From UBA3210 sp963610315 (GTDB lineage: Bacteria > Bacillota_I > Bacilli_A > RFN20 > CAG-449), in contig CAVDMV010000015.1 of assembly GCA_963610315.1 (NCBI GenBank), positions 1 through 42,708 on the forward strand: DNA of 42,708 nt, given 5' to 3'. How positions within the stretch are numbered: position 1 is the first letter of the stretch; each line of letters starts with the position of its first letter. This document shows positions 8,943-17,244 of this stretch, in pieces. The translations under genes and the position numbers were made by a program. The notes under the pieces are model-generated. The model made no database searches. It had not been told where the DNA came from and saw only the letters and a list, made by a program, of their open reading frames with translations.

Positions 8943-9022
8943 GATAGACTAATAGGGCATGTGAAAATATCATGCAGCTAGGCAACTAGTGAACGATCTA
9001 TGAAAGGAGCGTGTAATTCAGT
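8943..9022 (+). ncRNA. structured 5' leader of rplS, candidate L19 autoregulatory leader
   Basis: Three nested pairings lie just before rplS. A closing stem joins ATAGA (8944-8948) to TCTAT (8997-9001). Inside it are GCATG (8957-8961) with CATGC (8971-8975), and CTAG-GCAA-CTAG (8978-8989) with a GNRA tetraloop. Leaders of L19 genes in Firmicutes are known to be structured and are thought to be bound by the protein. I cannot confirm a covariance-model match. The GGAG is followed by an unusually long 13-base gap to the ATG. Confidence 0.5.
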
Positions 9023-9370
9023 ATGAATAACCAATTAGTTGAAAAAATCACTAAATCACAAATCAGAACAGATTTACCAAAATTTGTCGCAGGTGATACA
9101 ATTAAAGTTAATGTTAGAATTATTGAAGGTGGCAAATCAAGAATCCAAGTATTCCAAGGTGTTGTCATTTCACGTCGCGGCTCTGGAGTTGGCGAAACAT
9201 TTATCGTAAGAAAAATGTCATCTGGTATCGGTGTCGAAAGAACATTCCCAGTAAACTCCCCAAATATTGCTTCTGTCGAAGTCATTAAACATGGTAAAGT
9301 AAGAAGAAACAAAATCTACTTCTTACGTGACAGAAAAGGTAAGAGCGCACGTCTTAAAGAAGTTCTCTAA
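9023..9370 (+). CDS. rplS: 50S ribosomal protein L19
   Basis: 115-aa large-subunit protein at the 30S-50S interface. Recognised by KFVAGDTIKVNVRIIEGGKSR, the IQVFQGVVISRRGSGVGETF stretch and the end RRNKIYFLRDRKGKSARLKE. Full length. In most Firmicutes rplS closes the rpsP-rimM-trmD operon; here it stands divergent from rpsP, with its own leader and terminator. Confidence 0.98.
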   Translation: MNNQLVEKITKSQIRTDLPKFVAGDTIKVNVRIIEGGKSRIQVFQGVVISRRGSGVGETFIVRKMSSGIGVERTFPVNSPNIASVEVIKHGKVRRNKIYFLRDRKGKSARLKEVL

Positions 9371-9392
9371 TCTAATATTTAATTTAGTGAGC

Positions 9393-9420
9393 AAGCCTTC
9401 CTTATGGAGGGCTTTTGTTT
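9393..9420 (+). terminator. intrinsic terminator of rplS
   Basis: AAGCCTTCC-TTAT-GGAGGGCTT (one wobble pair) then TTGTTTT. Confidence 0.88.
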
Positions 9421-9579
9421 TGCAAGTAAATATAATAATTTTACCACTTTGAGAAATAAATTAGAGAGATATAGATATATATTACGAATTAAATTATTAA
9501 ATTTTGATTTAACAGTCTTGACTATTGATTTTTCTTAATTTATATATGATTTATAGGAAGTGTGAATAAAGGAGAATTT

Positions 9580-9876
9580 ATGAAAGATAACAATATTAGA
9601 TTAAAATTAGAAAGATCATTAGATGAAGATGAACTCATTAATAGAAGCTATTTAGAACTAGAAACTTTATTAATGAATATCTTAGGTAATCAAAATCTTG
9701 TAGTGATTAATGACGTAACTAACGAAAGTTATGAAGGAATAGAAAGTAAAATCTGCTTAGATAAAGAAGAATGGCTTTCAATGCGTGTAAGTAATATCTA
9801 TATAAAAAATAATAAAATTTTTATTCATATCGATAATGATAAATACCTTGAAATTAATGAAGATGAAGTTAATTAA
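9580..9876 (+). CDS. small acidic protein of unknown function
   Basis: 98 aa, acidic, no signal peptide and no membrane helix, so probably cytoplasmic. I chose ATG 9580 because GGAG sits five bases before it; a GTG at 9562 lies upstream of that ribosome site and is unlikely. The first ~40 residues look helical (RLKLERSLDEDELINRSYLELETLL), and the C-terminal half looks like alternating strands (NIYIKNNKIFIHIDNDKYLEI). I recognise no family. It stands alone between the rplS terminator and the tRNA-Ile promoter. Confidence 0.6.
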   Translation: MKDNNIRLKLERSLDEDELINRSYLELETLLMNILGNQNLVVINDVTNESYEGIESKICLDKEEWLSMRVSNIYIKNNKIFIHIDNDKYLEINEDEVN

Positions 9877-9920
9877 AATTCGATAATTTACTTTTTAAAC
9901 ATTGATTATTAAAGAAAAAG

Positions 9921-9951
9921 CACTTTTTAGAAAAAATCTTTTTAAAAAGTG
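9921..9951. terminator. AT-rich hairpin after the small acidic gene
   Basis: CACTTTTTA pairs perfectly with TAAAAAGTG across a 13-base loop. It has a run of As on the plus strand and lies shortly before the tRNA-Ile promoter. It may act as a weak terminator. Confidence 0.45.
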
Positions 9952-9961
9952 AAAAAAATAC

Positions 9962-9990
9962 TTGCAATGGTACTTTATCTATTGTATTAT
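9962..9990 (+). promoter_or_regulatory. promoter of tRNA-Ile
   Basis: TTGCAA (9962-9967), 17-bp spacer, TATTAT (9985-9990), ending 12 bases before the mature tRNA start. Confidence 0.85.
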
Positions 9991-10002
9991 ATTAAAGCAA
10001 TC

Positions 10003-10079
10003 GGGCCTGTAGCTCAGTTGGTTAGAGCGTTGCACTGATAATGCAAAGGTCGAAAGTTCAAATCTTTTCAGGCCCACCA
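10003..10079 (+). tRNA. tRNA-Ile (anticodon GAT)
   Basis: 77 nt with encoded CCA. Acceptor GGGCCTG pairs with CAGGCCC, D-stem GCTC/GAGC, and the anticodon stem TGCAC/ATGCA-type pairing carries CTGATAA in the loop, giving GAT. The T-arm holds GTTCAAATC. All arms fold. Confidence 0.95.
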
Positions 10080-10127
10080 TTGTAACAACATCAATTCAAT
10101 ATGAATTGTTTATATAGATTAAAGAAG

Positions 10128-10152
10128 TCACCTCTGGGTGATATTTTTTTTA
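10128..10152 (+). terminator. terminator after tRNA-Ile
   Basis: TCACC-TCTG-GGTGA then a long T run. Confidence 0.85.
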
Positions 10153-10200
10153 CCAAAATGAGATTTATTTTTTATTAAATTTCTTTATAATATATTTATC

Positions 10201-10276
10201 GATGGCTTAGCTCAGCCGGGAGAGCACTTCCTTCACACGGAAGAGGTCATGGGTTCGATCCCCATAGCTATCACCA
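10201..10276 (+). tRNA. tRNA-Val (anticodon CAC)
   Basis: 76 nt with encoded CCA. Acceptor GATGGCT pairs with AGCTATC, D-stem GCTC/GAGC, anticodon stem CTTCC/GGAAG with loop TTCACAC giving CAC, and a normal T-loop TTCGATC. A TATAAT-containing stretch lies upstream near 10186-10195. Confidence 0.93.
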
Positions 10277-10286
10277 TAGAAAATTC

Positions 10287-10316
10287 AGTCCGTTACAAAT
10301 TGTGTCGGGCTTTTTA
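10287..10316 (+). terminator. terminator after tRNA-Val
   Basis: AGTCCG pairs with CGGGCT (one wobble), followed by TTTTT. Confidence 0.75.
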
Positions 10317-10436
10317 TTTACTTGCAATTTTATGCGCTTATTCTGCCATAAAAAGGCGTGTAATTGTGTTCATTCTTATAGCATGATATAAGATTTATAG
10401 TTTTTATAGGCTTTATATAAGTTAGGATGCGATTTT

Positions 10437-10888
10437 ATGAGATATATTAAATTGTTATTATTATTAATCGTGACACTCTTTAGTACTTTTTCTTTTTCAA
10501 GTTGTAATATGAATCAATCATCAAATAATACGCTAAATTGGAATAGTAGTGTAGAATATTCATTTGATGAAGAAGGCATCGTTAGTTGCGTTATAAGACA
10601 GGATTTTTATCTTAATGATGTTCATTATGTTATGAATCTAGAAAAGGTTTTACCCCCCCAGATGAAAATTATAATTTGTTAGGATATTATGTTAATGCTT
10701 GTGATTTAGAATATTGGATGAATTTTGATAATAATCCTTTGTTAGTCTATGTTATAGAGGAAAATAACACATTGGTTAATCGAACAAAAGAAAATTTGAA
10801 AAATCGCTTTGAGTTATATTTTGTTGATGTTCCTAATGCTATAGGACACAAAGCTAATCAAAAGTATATTTATGAAATGGAGAATTAA
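10437..10888 (+). pseudogene. lipoprotein gene broken at a C7 homopolymer
   Basis: The N-terminus is a clear lipoprotein signal (MRYIKLLLLLIVTLF... with lipobox FSSC, Cys23). Reading frame 1 ends at 10682, soon after a run of seven Cs (10653-10659). Adding one C joins it cleanly to the second open frame: ...EKVLPPPDENYNLLGYYVN... to the TAA at 10888. The joined protein is about 150 aa, polar, of unknown family. AGGA lies upstream of the ATG. Either this is a decayed gene, an on/off slippage switch, or a sequencing error in the homopolymer; the sequence alone cannot say which. Confidence 0.7.
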
Positions 10889-11110
10889 TAGATATGCTCT
10901 ATCGGATTATTCATAACATAAGAGAAAGTGCATTTTTTTCAGGATGGAGGAATTATAAGATGTTTTACCTATCGGAAATTGCCTTATAATATTCGCCTCC
11001 GGAATAAAATATCCACGAGAATGTAAACAAGTCTGCATGATATTGAAAAAAGGTAAGTAGAAATATTCTTGAATGGATCTAAGAATAAAACATAATAAAA
11101 AGAAATTAAG
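10889..11110. other. intergenic region without a recognised gene
   Basis: 222 bp with no supported ORF or RNA. It contains a short stretch of higher GC around 10970-11030 with scattered stops in all frames, possibly remnant coding DNA. I see no terminal repeats or transposase motif. Confidence 0.4.
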
Positions 11111-11851
11111 TTACGCACTTAATTTCTTATGATGAATATTATAAATATAGATGATTAAAATTAGATTAATAACATATGTTGGCCAAACAAGAAATGAAAA
11201 TATATTATTTATTATTTCATTAGATAGAATCGCTCGTAAACCAAGGGAAGCATCGGAAATCAAAGCAAATATAATTGCGAATATAAAATATAAATAATAT
11301 TTATCTTTGGTTTTAATGTATTTATAAATTGTTAAGGATAGATTAGAAACAAGTAAACTAAAGCATAAAGCAGAAAGTATTCTTACATAAGTTCTTAATG
11401 AAGGTATTAATAAACATATAATGAAAAATAATATTAAACAAATTAAATGAATTAATATTTCTTTTTTATCATCTAAAAGAATAAAACATATTAATAGATA
11501 TGATAATAGAAATGAGATAAGAAAGAATATTGGATATGAACTTAATACGATAGAGAAAACATTAGCTAATAATCCTAAGATAAGATAGATGACTAAGAGA
11601 TTATTTTTATCTATTAATTGATGATTATCATAAATATAACTTATAAAATAAGATAAAATCCATAAAGTAGGTAGAGCAATAAGAAATATCTTACTTATGT
11701 CAACCATAGGATAATATAATGAAGCGTATTTAACTGCATCGTGATTATTAACTATTGTTTTTATCTGAAAAATTATCATGATGAAGAGAATTATAACTTC
11801 TAATAAAATAAAAATTAAATCTAATGAAATAATGGATTTTAGTTTTTTCAT
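11111..11851 (-). CDS. multi-pass membrane protein, possibly YhhN/TMEM86-like
   Basis: 246 aa with about eight hydrophobic helices spread along the whole chain and a short basic C-terminus (IHHKKLSA). The last third has a pattern like the YhhN (lysoplasmalogenase-related) family, an Ser-Asp pair before a helix (LISDASLGLRAI) and a Tyr-rich final helix, but the earlier family motifs are not clear to me. If the family is right it would act on vinyl-ether lysolipids in the membrane; this is a weak inference. It is divergent from the MATE gene. Confidence 0.55.
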   Translation of the reverse strand: MKKLKSIISLDLIFILLEVIILFIMIIFQIKTIVNNHDAVKYASLYYPMVDISKIFLIALPTLWILSYFISYIYDNHQLIDKNNLLVIYLILGLLANVFSIVLSSYPIFFLISFLLSYLLICFILLDDKKEILIHLICLILFFIICLLIPSLRTYVRILSALCFSLLVSNLSLTIYKYIKTKDKYYLYFIFAIIFALISDASLGLRAILSNEIINNIFSFLVWPTYVINLILIIYIYNIHHKKLSA

Positions 11852-11894
11852 AATTATTGCCTCGTATACTAAATTGTATAATAATACTTAATTT

Positions 11895-11909
11895 TTGTAA
11901 ACGCTTTCC
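11895..11909 (+). promoter_or_regulatory. cre-like site upstream of the MATE gene
   Basis: TTGTAAACGCTTTCC matches the Bacillus cre consensus WTGNAARCGNWWNCA at every position but the last. It lies upstream of a TATAAT at 11934-11939. CcpA control of this transporter is only an inference. Confidence 0.4.
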
Positions 11910-11961
11910 TAAATCCGTTATAGTTAATGAGCCTATAATATTAAAGGAAAGAAGGCTTTAT

Positions 11962-13338
11962 ATGAATACAAAAGACATGACTCAAGGGAAACCTTTCATT
12001 GTGCTACTCTTATATGCTTTACCAATGGTATTATCGGTAACATTACAACAACTTTATAATCTTGCAGATAACTTCATCGCAGGACATTTTATTTCTTCAA
12101 TCGATAGCTTTAATGCAGTCGGTATTGTTTATCCAATCACCGTAGTTTTCTTAGATATCGCGGTCGGTATTGGAGTAGGATGTGGAGTAATAAGTGCACG
12201 ATATTTTGGTGCGAAAGATTTTATTTCTTTAAAGAAAACGGCTCGTGTTGGCTTAATTGCAACATTAGCTTTAGGCTTATTTACTACAATTCTAGGATTA
12301 GCGGTAATTTATCCATTACTTAAAGGAATGATTGATACTTCAGTTGAAGGAGATGGCTGTTTTAACGAAGCATTATCATATATGCTCATCTATATCGGAG
12401 GAGTAATATTCTTATTTATTTATAATTATGCAATGTATATGTTCCAATCATTTGGTAATTCCAAAACTCCATTATATTTTTTAATTTTCTCAACTCTTTT
12501 AAATGTAGCTTTAGACTTATTATTTGTTATGCCAATATCTCTTTCTAGCGCGGGACTTGCTCTAGGAACAGTAATTTCAGAAGCTATCGCGGCAATATTA
12601 TCTCTAGTAGTCTTATTTAAAAGCATCAACAAAATGGAAGAAAGTAAAGTAGATAATTTTGATAAAGATATCTTAAAACAAATTATAGGCGTTGCGATAC
12701 CTAGTATTTTACAAGGGTTATTCATCTCAGTTGGTGGAGTATTAATTACCACAATCTTAACTTCTATTGGAGGTAACTATGTTGCAGGAGGTTATTCTGC
12801 CGCATATAAAATATGTTATATCGCGATTAATATCTTTACAGTTTTATGTAATGCTGAATGTAACTACGTATCACAAAATATTGGTGCAGGGAAATATGAA
12901 CGTATTAAACAAGGCTATTTCGCTACTTTAATAATAAGTGCGATCTTCTGCGTTATCGCAACGGTCGTTATCTTACCTTTTAAAGAGTTCTGGGTTAATT
13001 TATTCTTAAGTTCAGATTCTTCAAGTGATGTAAGTTTAATTATATCTTCAGGTACCTTATTTATTACATGTGTTGTTCCTTTCTTCATTTTTATGGTTAT
13101 TAAGATTCCTCTTGATGGAGTGTTAAAAGGTGCGACTGATATGTTAGGTTTTACATTAGGAACATCGATTGATCTAGTTTGTAGGGTAGTAGGCGCTTTA
13201 GTTTTCGGAAAAATCTTTGGTTATGAAGGATTATATTTTGCTTGGCCTTTAGGTTGGGCAGTCGGAATGTTTGTTTCTATTGGCATGTATTTTTCTGGAA
13301 GATGGAAAAGAAAGTGTCATTATCCAACATCTAAATAA
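11962..13338 (+). CDS. MATE family efflux transporter
   Basis: 458-aa multidrug/toxin extrusion-type antiporter with about twelve membrane helices in two homologous halves. The N-terminal family motif appears as GKPFIVLLLYALPMVLSVTLQ followed by LYNLADNFIAGHFI. The second half repeats the pattern at QIIGVAIPSILQGLFISVGG. Substrates of such proteins are cations, drugs or metabolites, exchanged for Na+ or H+; nothing here shows which. I start at ATG 11962 with GGAAAGAAGG upstream. The frame is open 35 codons further, but that part overlaps the promoter region. Contains a rare AGG codon (VCRVVG). Confidence 0.92.
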   Translation: MNTKDMTQGKPFIVLLLYALPMVLSVTLQQLYNLADNFIAGHFISSIDSFNAVGIVYPITVVFLDIAVGIGVGCGVISARYFGAKDFISLKKTARVGLIATLALGLFTTILGLAVIYPLLKGMIDTSVEGDGCFNEALSYMLIYIGGVIFLFIYNYAMYMFQSFGNSKTPLYFLIFSTLLNVALDLLFVMPISLSSAGLALGTVISEAIAAILSLVVLFKSINKMEESKVDNFDKDILKQIIGVAIPSILQGLFISVGGVLITTILTSIGGNYVAGGYSAAYKICYIAINIFTVLCNAECNYVSQNIGAGKYERIKQGYFATLIISAIFCVIATVVILPFKEFWVNLFLSSDSSSDVSLIISSGTLFITCVVPFFIFMVIKIPLDGVLKGATDMLGFTLGTSIDLVCRVVGALVFGKIFGYEGLYFAWPLGWAVGMFVSIGMYFSGRWKRKCHYPTSK

Positions 13339-13346
13339 TCTTAAAC

Positions 13347-13376
13347 AACTCTTTACTTCAAAGTAAGGAGTTTTTT
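13347..13376 (+). terminator. intrinsic terminator of the MATE gene
   Basis: AACTCTTTACT-TCAA-AGTAAGGAGTT (one wobble pair) then a T run. Confidence 0.85.
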
Positions 13377-13392
13377 AGTACCTTATCATTTA

Positions 13393-13421
13393 TTGAAAAT
13401 TAACTTCTTTAGATTTAAAAT
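13393..13421 (+). promoter_or_regulatory. promoter of the two-lipoprotein operon
   Basis: TTGAAA (13393-13398), 17-bp spacer, TAAAAT (13416-13421), 30 bases before the ATG. Confidence 0.75.
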
Positions 13422-13450
13422 TATACTAAGCGTGTTAAGGAGGCATTTTA

Positions 13451-15772
13451 ATGAAAAAGAAAATTATTATCCCATTACTTTCCTTAGGAATGATTTTAGG
13501 AGTTTGTTCTTGCTCAAATTCTTCTAGTTCATCATCTTTATCAAGTAATGACACTCAAGAAGTAAATAAAGCGATAGTTGTAAATGAAGTAACTAGAAAT
13601 TATCTTCAAGTCGGTGAAACTTATAAATTAGAAGCTCATGTATATGGAACAAAAAATGATTCAGTAAAATATACTACTAGTAATAAGAGTATTGCAACTG
13701 TTTCTAGTGACGGCTTAGTAACAGGAATTGGAGCTGGGAATGTTAATATTATCGCAATCGCAGATGATGATACAACTATTAGAAAAGTGATTAAATTTAC
13801 TATTGTTGAAGATGCGACTAATTTAGTACCAGGACTAGAAAAAGTTATTTCTCAAATGGAAGACCTTGACTTTGAAAGTGGGGTTAATTTTAATGGAAAA
13901 ATTAATTTAAATCTTGGTAACGTAAATTTAAAATTAGGTGAATCTATTCAAGGTAAAGCAGCACTTAATACTATTTTAGATAGTTCTAATCTTGAACTCC
14001 CTCTTTCTATTGATGTAAGACAAGATGAAAGCGATACTGAAGAAAAAGTTGGAACTTTTGTAAAAGCAAACTTACCTATAGGTTCATTAATTGAAGATAT
14101 AATTAATTCAAATAAAGATTTAAAAAGTTATAGCTCTTCTCTTTCTATTAAAGGAACTTTAGTTTCGGCTTTAACTAGCCTAGTTGATGAAACTTATTCT
14201 TCATATATAAGCGTAAATGATAATAACGATTTTGAATCGTTAGATATTTATAATTATGGAGAAGAAACTTTTTATACTGCTCTAAATAGAAATTTTGGTA
14301 CTGAAGAAGAAACTAATTACGCACCATATGCATTTAGTTCTCAATCAGGATATTCTTTCTTAGCTAAAGTTCTTAGATTAGTTCTAGGTTTAAATACTAA
14401 TAGTGATTTTAGTTCAACTTTAGATACGATTAAAGAATCTTTAGAAATTGATAACATCACTGATTTATTTTCTAAAGATATGTTATTAAAGATTCAAACA
14501 CTTTTAAAAGATTATTTAGTTTCTAACGAAAGTGAAAATGGAACTAAAGTAACTTTAAATGATACTATTATGAGTTTAATTAATACATCGATGAACGAAA
14601 AAAATATTGGAGGAAAAACAACTATTGATTTATCTAATGGAGTAGTTGTTGATCTCGAACTTCCTAAGCAAATAAAAGAAATCGCACTTAATTTAGTTAA
14701 AAGCGATGATAGTTATACAAGCATGAGTCTAAGCATTAAAGGATCAAAAGAAGATGGAAGTGAATATGAAGTTATTTCTTTAGCTTTAGATTTACCATCA
14801 ACTACAATAGGTAAAGATATTATTAATGAAAGTGTTTCTCAAAGTGAAAAATATATTGAGGCTAGTGAAGATTTTGTTGTTAATAATACTCTAGGTATGG
14901 TTTTAAATACCACATCAGTAAAAGAAATTAACGCAAAAGCAAATGAATTTTATTCAATGGTAAATGATTATAAAATAGATTTAAGCACCAATACTAAGGT
15001 AAGTACTGAAATATCTTCTTTCTTAGATTATTATTTTGATTCACATTTTGCTTCAAAAGAACGTCAAAATCTTTTATACCCAATGTATTCTAAATTAGAA
15101 ACGATAGGATGCGCGAAAGATGTTGTTACTATTCAATATCCTCATACGGCCTTCTATGATAATGACTACATTAGTGTCAATCATTATGTTAATTATCTTC
15201 CTGTGGATGATTTTACTTATACATTTAAATCTTCAAAAGAAAATATTGCAACTGTTTCTAGTGATGGAACTTTAAAAGGTGGGGCATATTATTCAGGCAA
15301 TGTAGGGGCTAATAACGATAAGAAATTTAATAATTCAACTTCAGTTAAAGTTACTATTACACCAAAAGAAGAATCAACATTAACTAAAACTCAATCTTTA
15401 TCTTGTACTCTTTATTACGGAGGTAAGATAGGATTTGAAGAAACTAAGACTACTTATAAAGAAAATGAGAAATTTAACGTAGAAACTCATACTTTAACAC
15501 TTGAAGATAATGAAGAATTTGATCTAAATGACATTCTTTCTTTCCCTGAAGGATATGTAATTTCTACTGTATCACTTAATAACACTAAAGGTATCTTAGA
15601 TAAAAATACTACAACAAAAGATAATTTAATTGTAAAAGCAATTACTAAAGTTATTGATGATGATGGAATTACTTATCGATATATCGCATGCGTTAATATC
15701 ACTGTTAAATATCCTGATAGTGAAGGTAAAACTGTCTCAGAAAAAGTAATAATCTTTGTAGAAATTAAATAG
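13451..15772 (+). CDS. large surface lipoprotein with Ig-like Big_2 domains
   Basis: 773-aa protein with a type II signal peptide (lipobox LGVC, Cys19, then a Ser-rich linker). Residues ~45-125 are a Big_2 (bacterial Ig-like group 2) domain: YLQVGETYKLEA...SNKSIATVSSDGLVTGIGAGNVNI. A second, partial copy of the core (SKENIATVSSDGTLKGG) lies near residue 600. The ~450 residues between are Ser/Asn/Asp-rich with no recognised fold. Such proteins sit on the outer face of the membrane and often bind partners or polysaccharide; no function can be assigned. AGGAGG precedes the ATG. The next lipoprotein gene starts 7 bp downstream, so they are co-transcribed. Confidence 0.8.
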   Translation: MKKKIIIPLLSLGMILGVCSCSNSSSSSSLSSNDTQEVNKAIVVNEVTRNYLQVGETYKLEAHVYGTKNDSVKYTTSNKSIATVSSDGLVTGIGAGNVNIIAIADDDTTIRKVIKFTIVEDATNLVPGLEKVISQMEDLDFESGVNFNGKINLNLGNVNLKLGESIQGKAALNTILDSSNLELPLSIDVRQDESDTEEKVGTFVKANLPIGSLIEDIINSNKDLKSYSSSLSIKGTLVSALTSLVDETYSSYISVNDNNDFESLDIYNYGEETFYTALNRNFGTEEETNYAPYAFSSQSGYSFLAKVLRLVLGLNTNSDFSSTLDTIKESLEIDNITDLFSKDMLLKIQTLLKDYLVSNESENGTKVTLNDTIMSLINTSMNEKNIGGKTTIDLSNGVVVDLELPKQIKEIALNLVKSDDSYTSMSLSIKGSKEDGSEYEVISLALDLPSTTIGKDIINESVSQSEKYIEASEDFVVNNTLGMVLNTTSVKEINAKANEFYSMVNDYKIDLSTNTKVSTEISSFLDYYFDSHFASKERQNLLYPMYSKLETIGCAKDVVTIQYPHTAFYDNDYISVNHYVNYLPVDDFTYTFKSSKENIATVSSDGTLKGGAYYSGNVGANNDKKFNNSTSVKVTITPKEESTLTKTQSLSCTLYYGGKIGFEETKTTYKENEKFNVETHTLTLEDNEEFDLNDILSFPEGYVISTVSLNNTKGILDKNTTTKDNLIVKAITKVIDDDGITYRYIACVNITVKYPDSEGKTVSEKVIIFVEIK

Positions 15773-15779
15773 GTAAGTT

Positions 15780-16652
15780 ATGAAAAAATATATTTTATTA
15801 AATGGCCTTATTCTTTCTTTATTATTAGTAGGATGTGGTAGTAAAGCTTCTATTTCTCGTGATACCCTAGATAGTGAAACTAACAATGAACATCAATCGA
15901 GATTATTAGTAATTAATAATGAAACTCCTTCTATTGAAGAAAGTGATGTAAAAGATGTTATCGCAAGAACTTTATGGAAAGTAGGTAATACTCCTTCATA
16001 TAAAGTAACTTCAACTGGTGCATCAAAAGCTAGTATTGCCAATCAAACGATTGATAATTTGAAAATAGTTAATGGAAGTGAATGCTTTTTACAAACAACT
16101 TCAACTGGACTAATTAATTTTTCTAAACAAAGATTTCTTTTAAAAGATCAGGAAAAATATTTACGTCGAGAAGCAAGTAAAGTATCTTCAACTGAAGTAA
16201 CTTATGATGATAATTTAGATCCAGAAGTATATTCTTTTTCCTTCTATCTAGATGAATATGGAACACTTCCTTATTCTGCGACAAGTTATGTTATAAATGA
16301 AAGTACTTATTTATCTACTCCAACTATTGTAAAAGAAGATAATAATTATCGCATAAGCGTTGAACTTGATCCTAATTTAGATAAAGCACCTTATTATTAT
16401 GTAAAAGAAATTATTACTAGTTCAGAATCAACTTCTATCCCTGAATTTAAATCGATTAAATTAGAATTTCTCATTGATAATAACTATACCTTATTAAGCT
16501 TAACTCAAGATGAAGCTTATGTAGTCACTAAGATTATTAAAGCGACTACTGTTACTCATGTAGTTGATACTTATAGCTATGAAAATGTTGAATTTGACCA
16601 AGATATATACTCTTATTTTTCTCGCTTCTTTAACCACGATATTATTATCTAA
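15780..16652 (+). CDS. lipoprotein of unknown function
   Basis: 290 aa with a clean lipoprotein signal (MKKYILLNGLILSLLLVGC, Cys19). The mature part starts with a polar linker and then alternates strands and polar loops. I recognise no domain. It follows the Big_2 lipoprotein by 7 bp with AGGTAAG as ribosome site, so the two are likely made together and may form one surface complex. No terminator is evident directly after the stop. Confidence 0.75.
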   Translation: MKKYILLNGLILSLLLVGCGSKASISRDTLDSETNNEHQSRLLVINNETPSIEESDVKDVIARTLWKVGNTPSYKVTSTGASKASIANQTIDNLKIVNGSECFLQTTSTGLINFSKQRFLLKDQEKYLRREASKVSSTEVTYDDNLDPEVYSFSFYLDEYGTLPYSATSYVINESTYLSTPTIVKEDNNYRISVELDPNLDKAPYYYVKEIITSSESTSIPEFKSIKLEFLIDNNYTLLSLTQDEAYVVTKIIKATTVTHVVDTYSYENVEFDQDIYSYFSRFFNHDIII

Positions 16653-16725
16653 TGCTCAAAAATCCACACTATAGAGACAAATGTAAATTTTATAATTTTT
16701 TATTTTCAACAATATTGAAGTAATG

Positions 16726-16731
16726 TATAAT
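16726..16731 (+). promoter_or_regulatory. -10 element of the small membrane protein gene
   Basis: TATAAT 27 bases before the ATG; the -35 (TTTCAA, 16704-16709) is weak with a 16-bp spacer. Confidence 0.5.
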
Positions 16732-16757
16732 GTTTTCGTAAATAGGAGGAAGAACAA

Positions 16758-16982
16758 ATGGCAGCTAAAAAAGGCGATTACTTTGGCTTAGATTGGATCG
16801 TAAGTTTAATTCTTGCAATTATTCCAGTCACATCATGGCTTTGTGGTGCAGTTACAAGAATCACAGAAGGTAAAATTGTTGCAGGTATCTTACGTTTAAT
16901 CTTAGGATGGAACATCATCTGGATCTGTGACTTAGTTTGCATGATTTTAAATAAGTCAATCTTACGTATCTTACCTTGCTAA
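16758..16982 (+). CDS. small two-helix membrane protein
   Basis: 74 aa with two long hydrophobic segments (about residues 12-33 and 43-65) and a positively charged N-terminus. It has a strong ribosome site (AGGAGG, eight bases before ATG), its own -10 element and its own strong terminator, so it is probably well expressed as a single gene. Size and layout recall small stress or envelope proteins such as the Pmp3/YqaE group, but I do not see that motif, so I leave it unassigned. Confidence 0.7.
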   Translation: MAAKKGDYFGLDWIVSLILAIIPVTSWLCGAVTRITEGKIVAGILRLILGWNIIWICDLVCMILNKSILRILPC

Positions 16983-17003
16983 TAAAGTAAGTAATATCGT
17001 AAT

Positions 17004-17028
17004 AAAAAAGAGCTTCGGCTCTTTTTTT
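17004..17028 (+). terminator. intrinsic terminator, probably bidirectional
   Basis: AAAAAGAGC-TTCG-GCTCTTTTT: a UUCG-capped stem with A run before and T run after. Confidence 0.92.
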
Positions 17029-17047
17029 GTTGTTTTAAAAACAAAAA

Positions 17048-17075
17048 AGTTTGCTACATTACGTAACAAACTTCA
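17048..17075 (-). terminator. candidate terminator for the broken acetyltransferase
   Basis: On the minus strand AGTTTG and CAAACT flank an imperfect stem (TTACGTAATGTAG) and are followed by a T run. It is about 170 bases beyond the gene's end. Confidence 0.45.
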
Positions 17076-17244
17076 AATATCTTTGTGTAAGTGAAACAAT
17101 TTCAATACAATTCAGTAAGTTTTACCAAAATCTATACGATACTCGAAATAGTCCATATTGGATATTATTATTTCAACACACATTTATTATTAAGTAACCT
17201 CGCTATAAATTAATTTAAAGTAGCGTTTTTATGACTTGGTATCA

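Noticed and set aside
10960..11060. A remnant gene in the GC-richer patch before the YhhN-like gene
   Set aside because: All frames have stops within 30 codons and no motif is recognisable, so I only note the patch as intergenic.
11857..11961. A longer N-terminus for the MATE protein
   Set aside because: The first 35 codons overlap the cre-like site and the -10 element, and the residues do not look like the family; ATG 11962 has a good ribosome site and the family's start.
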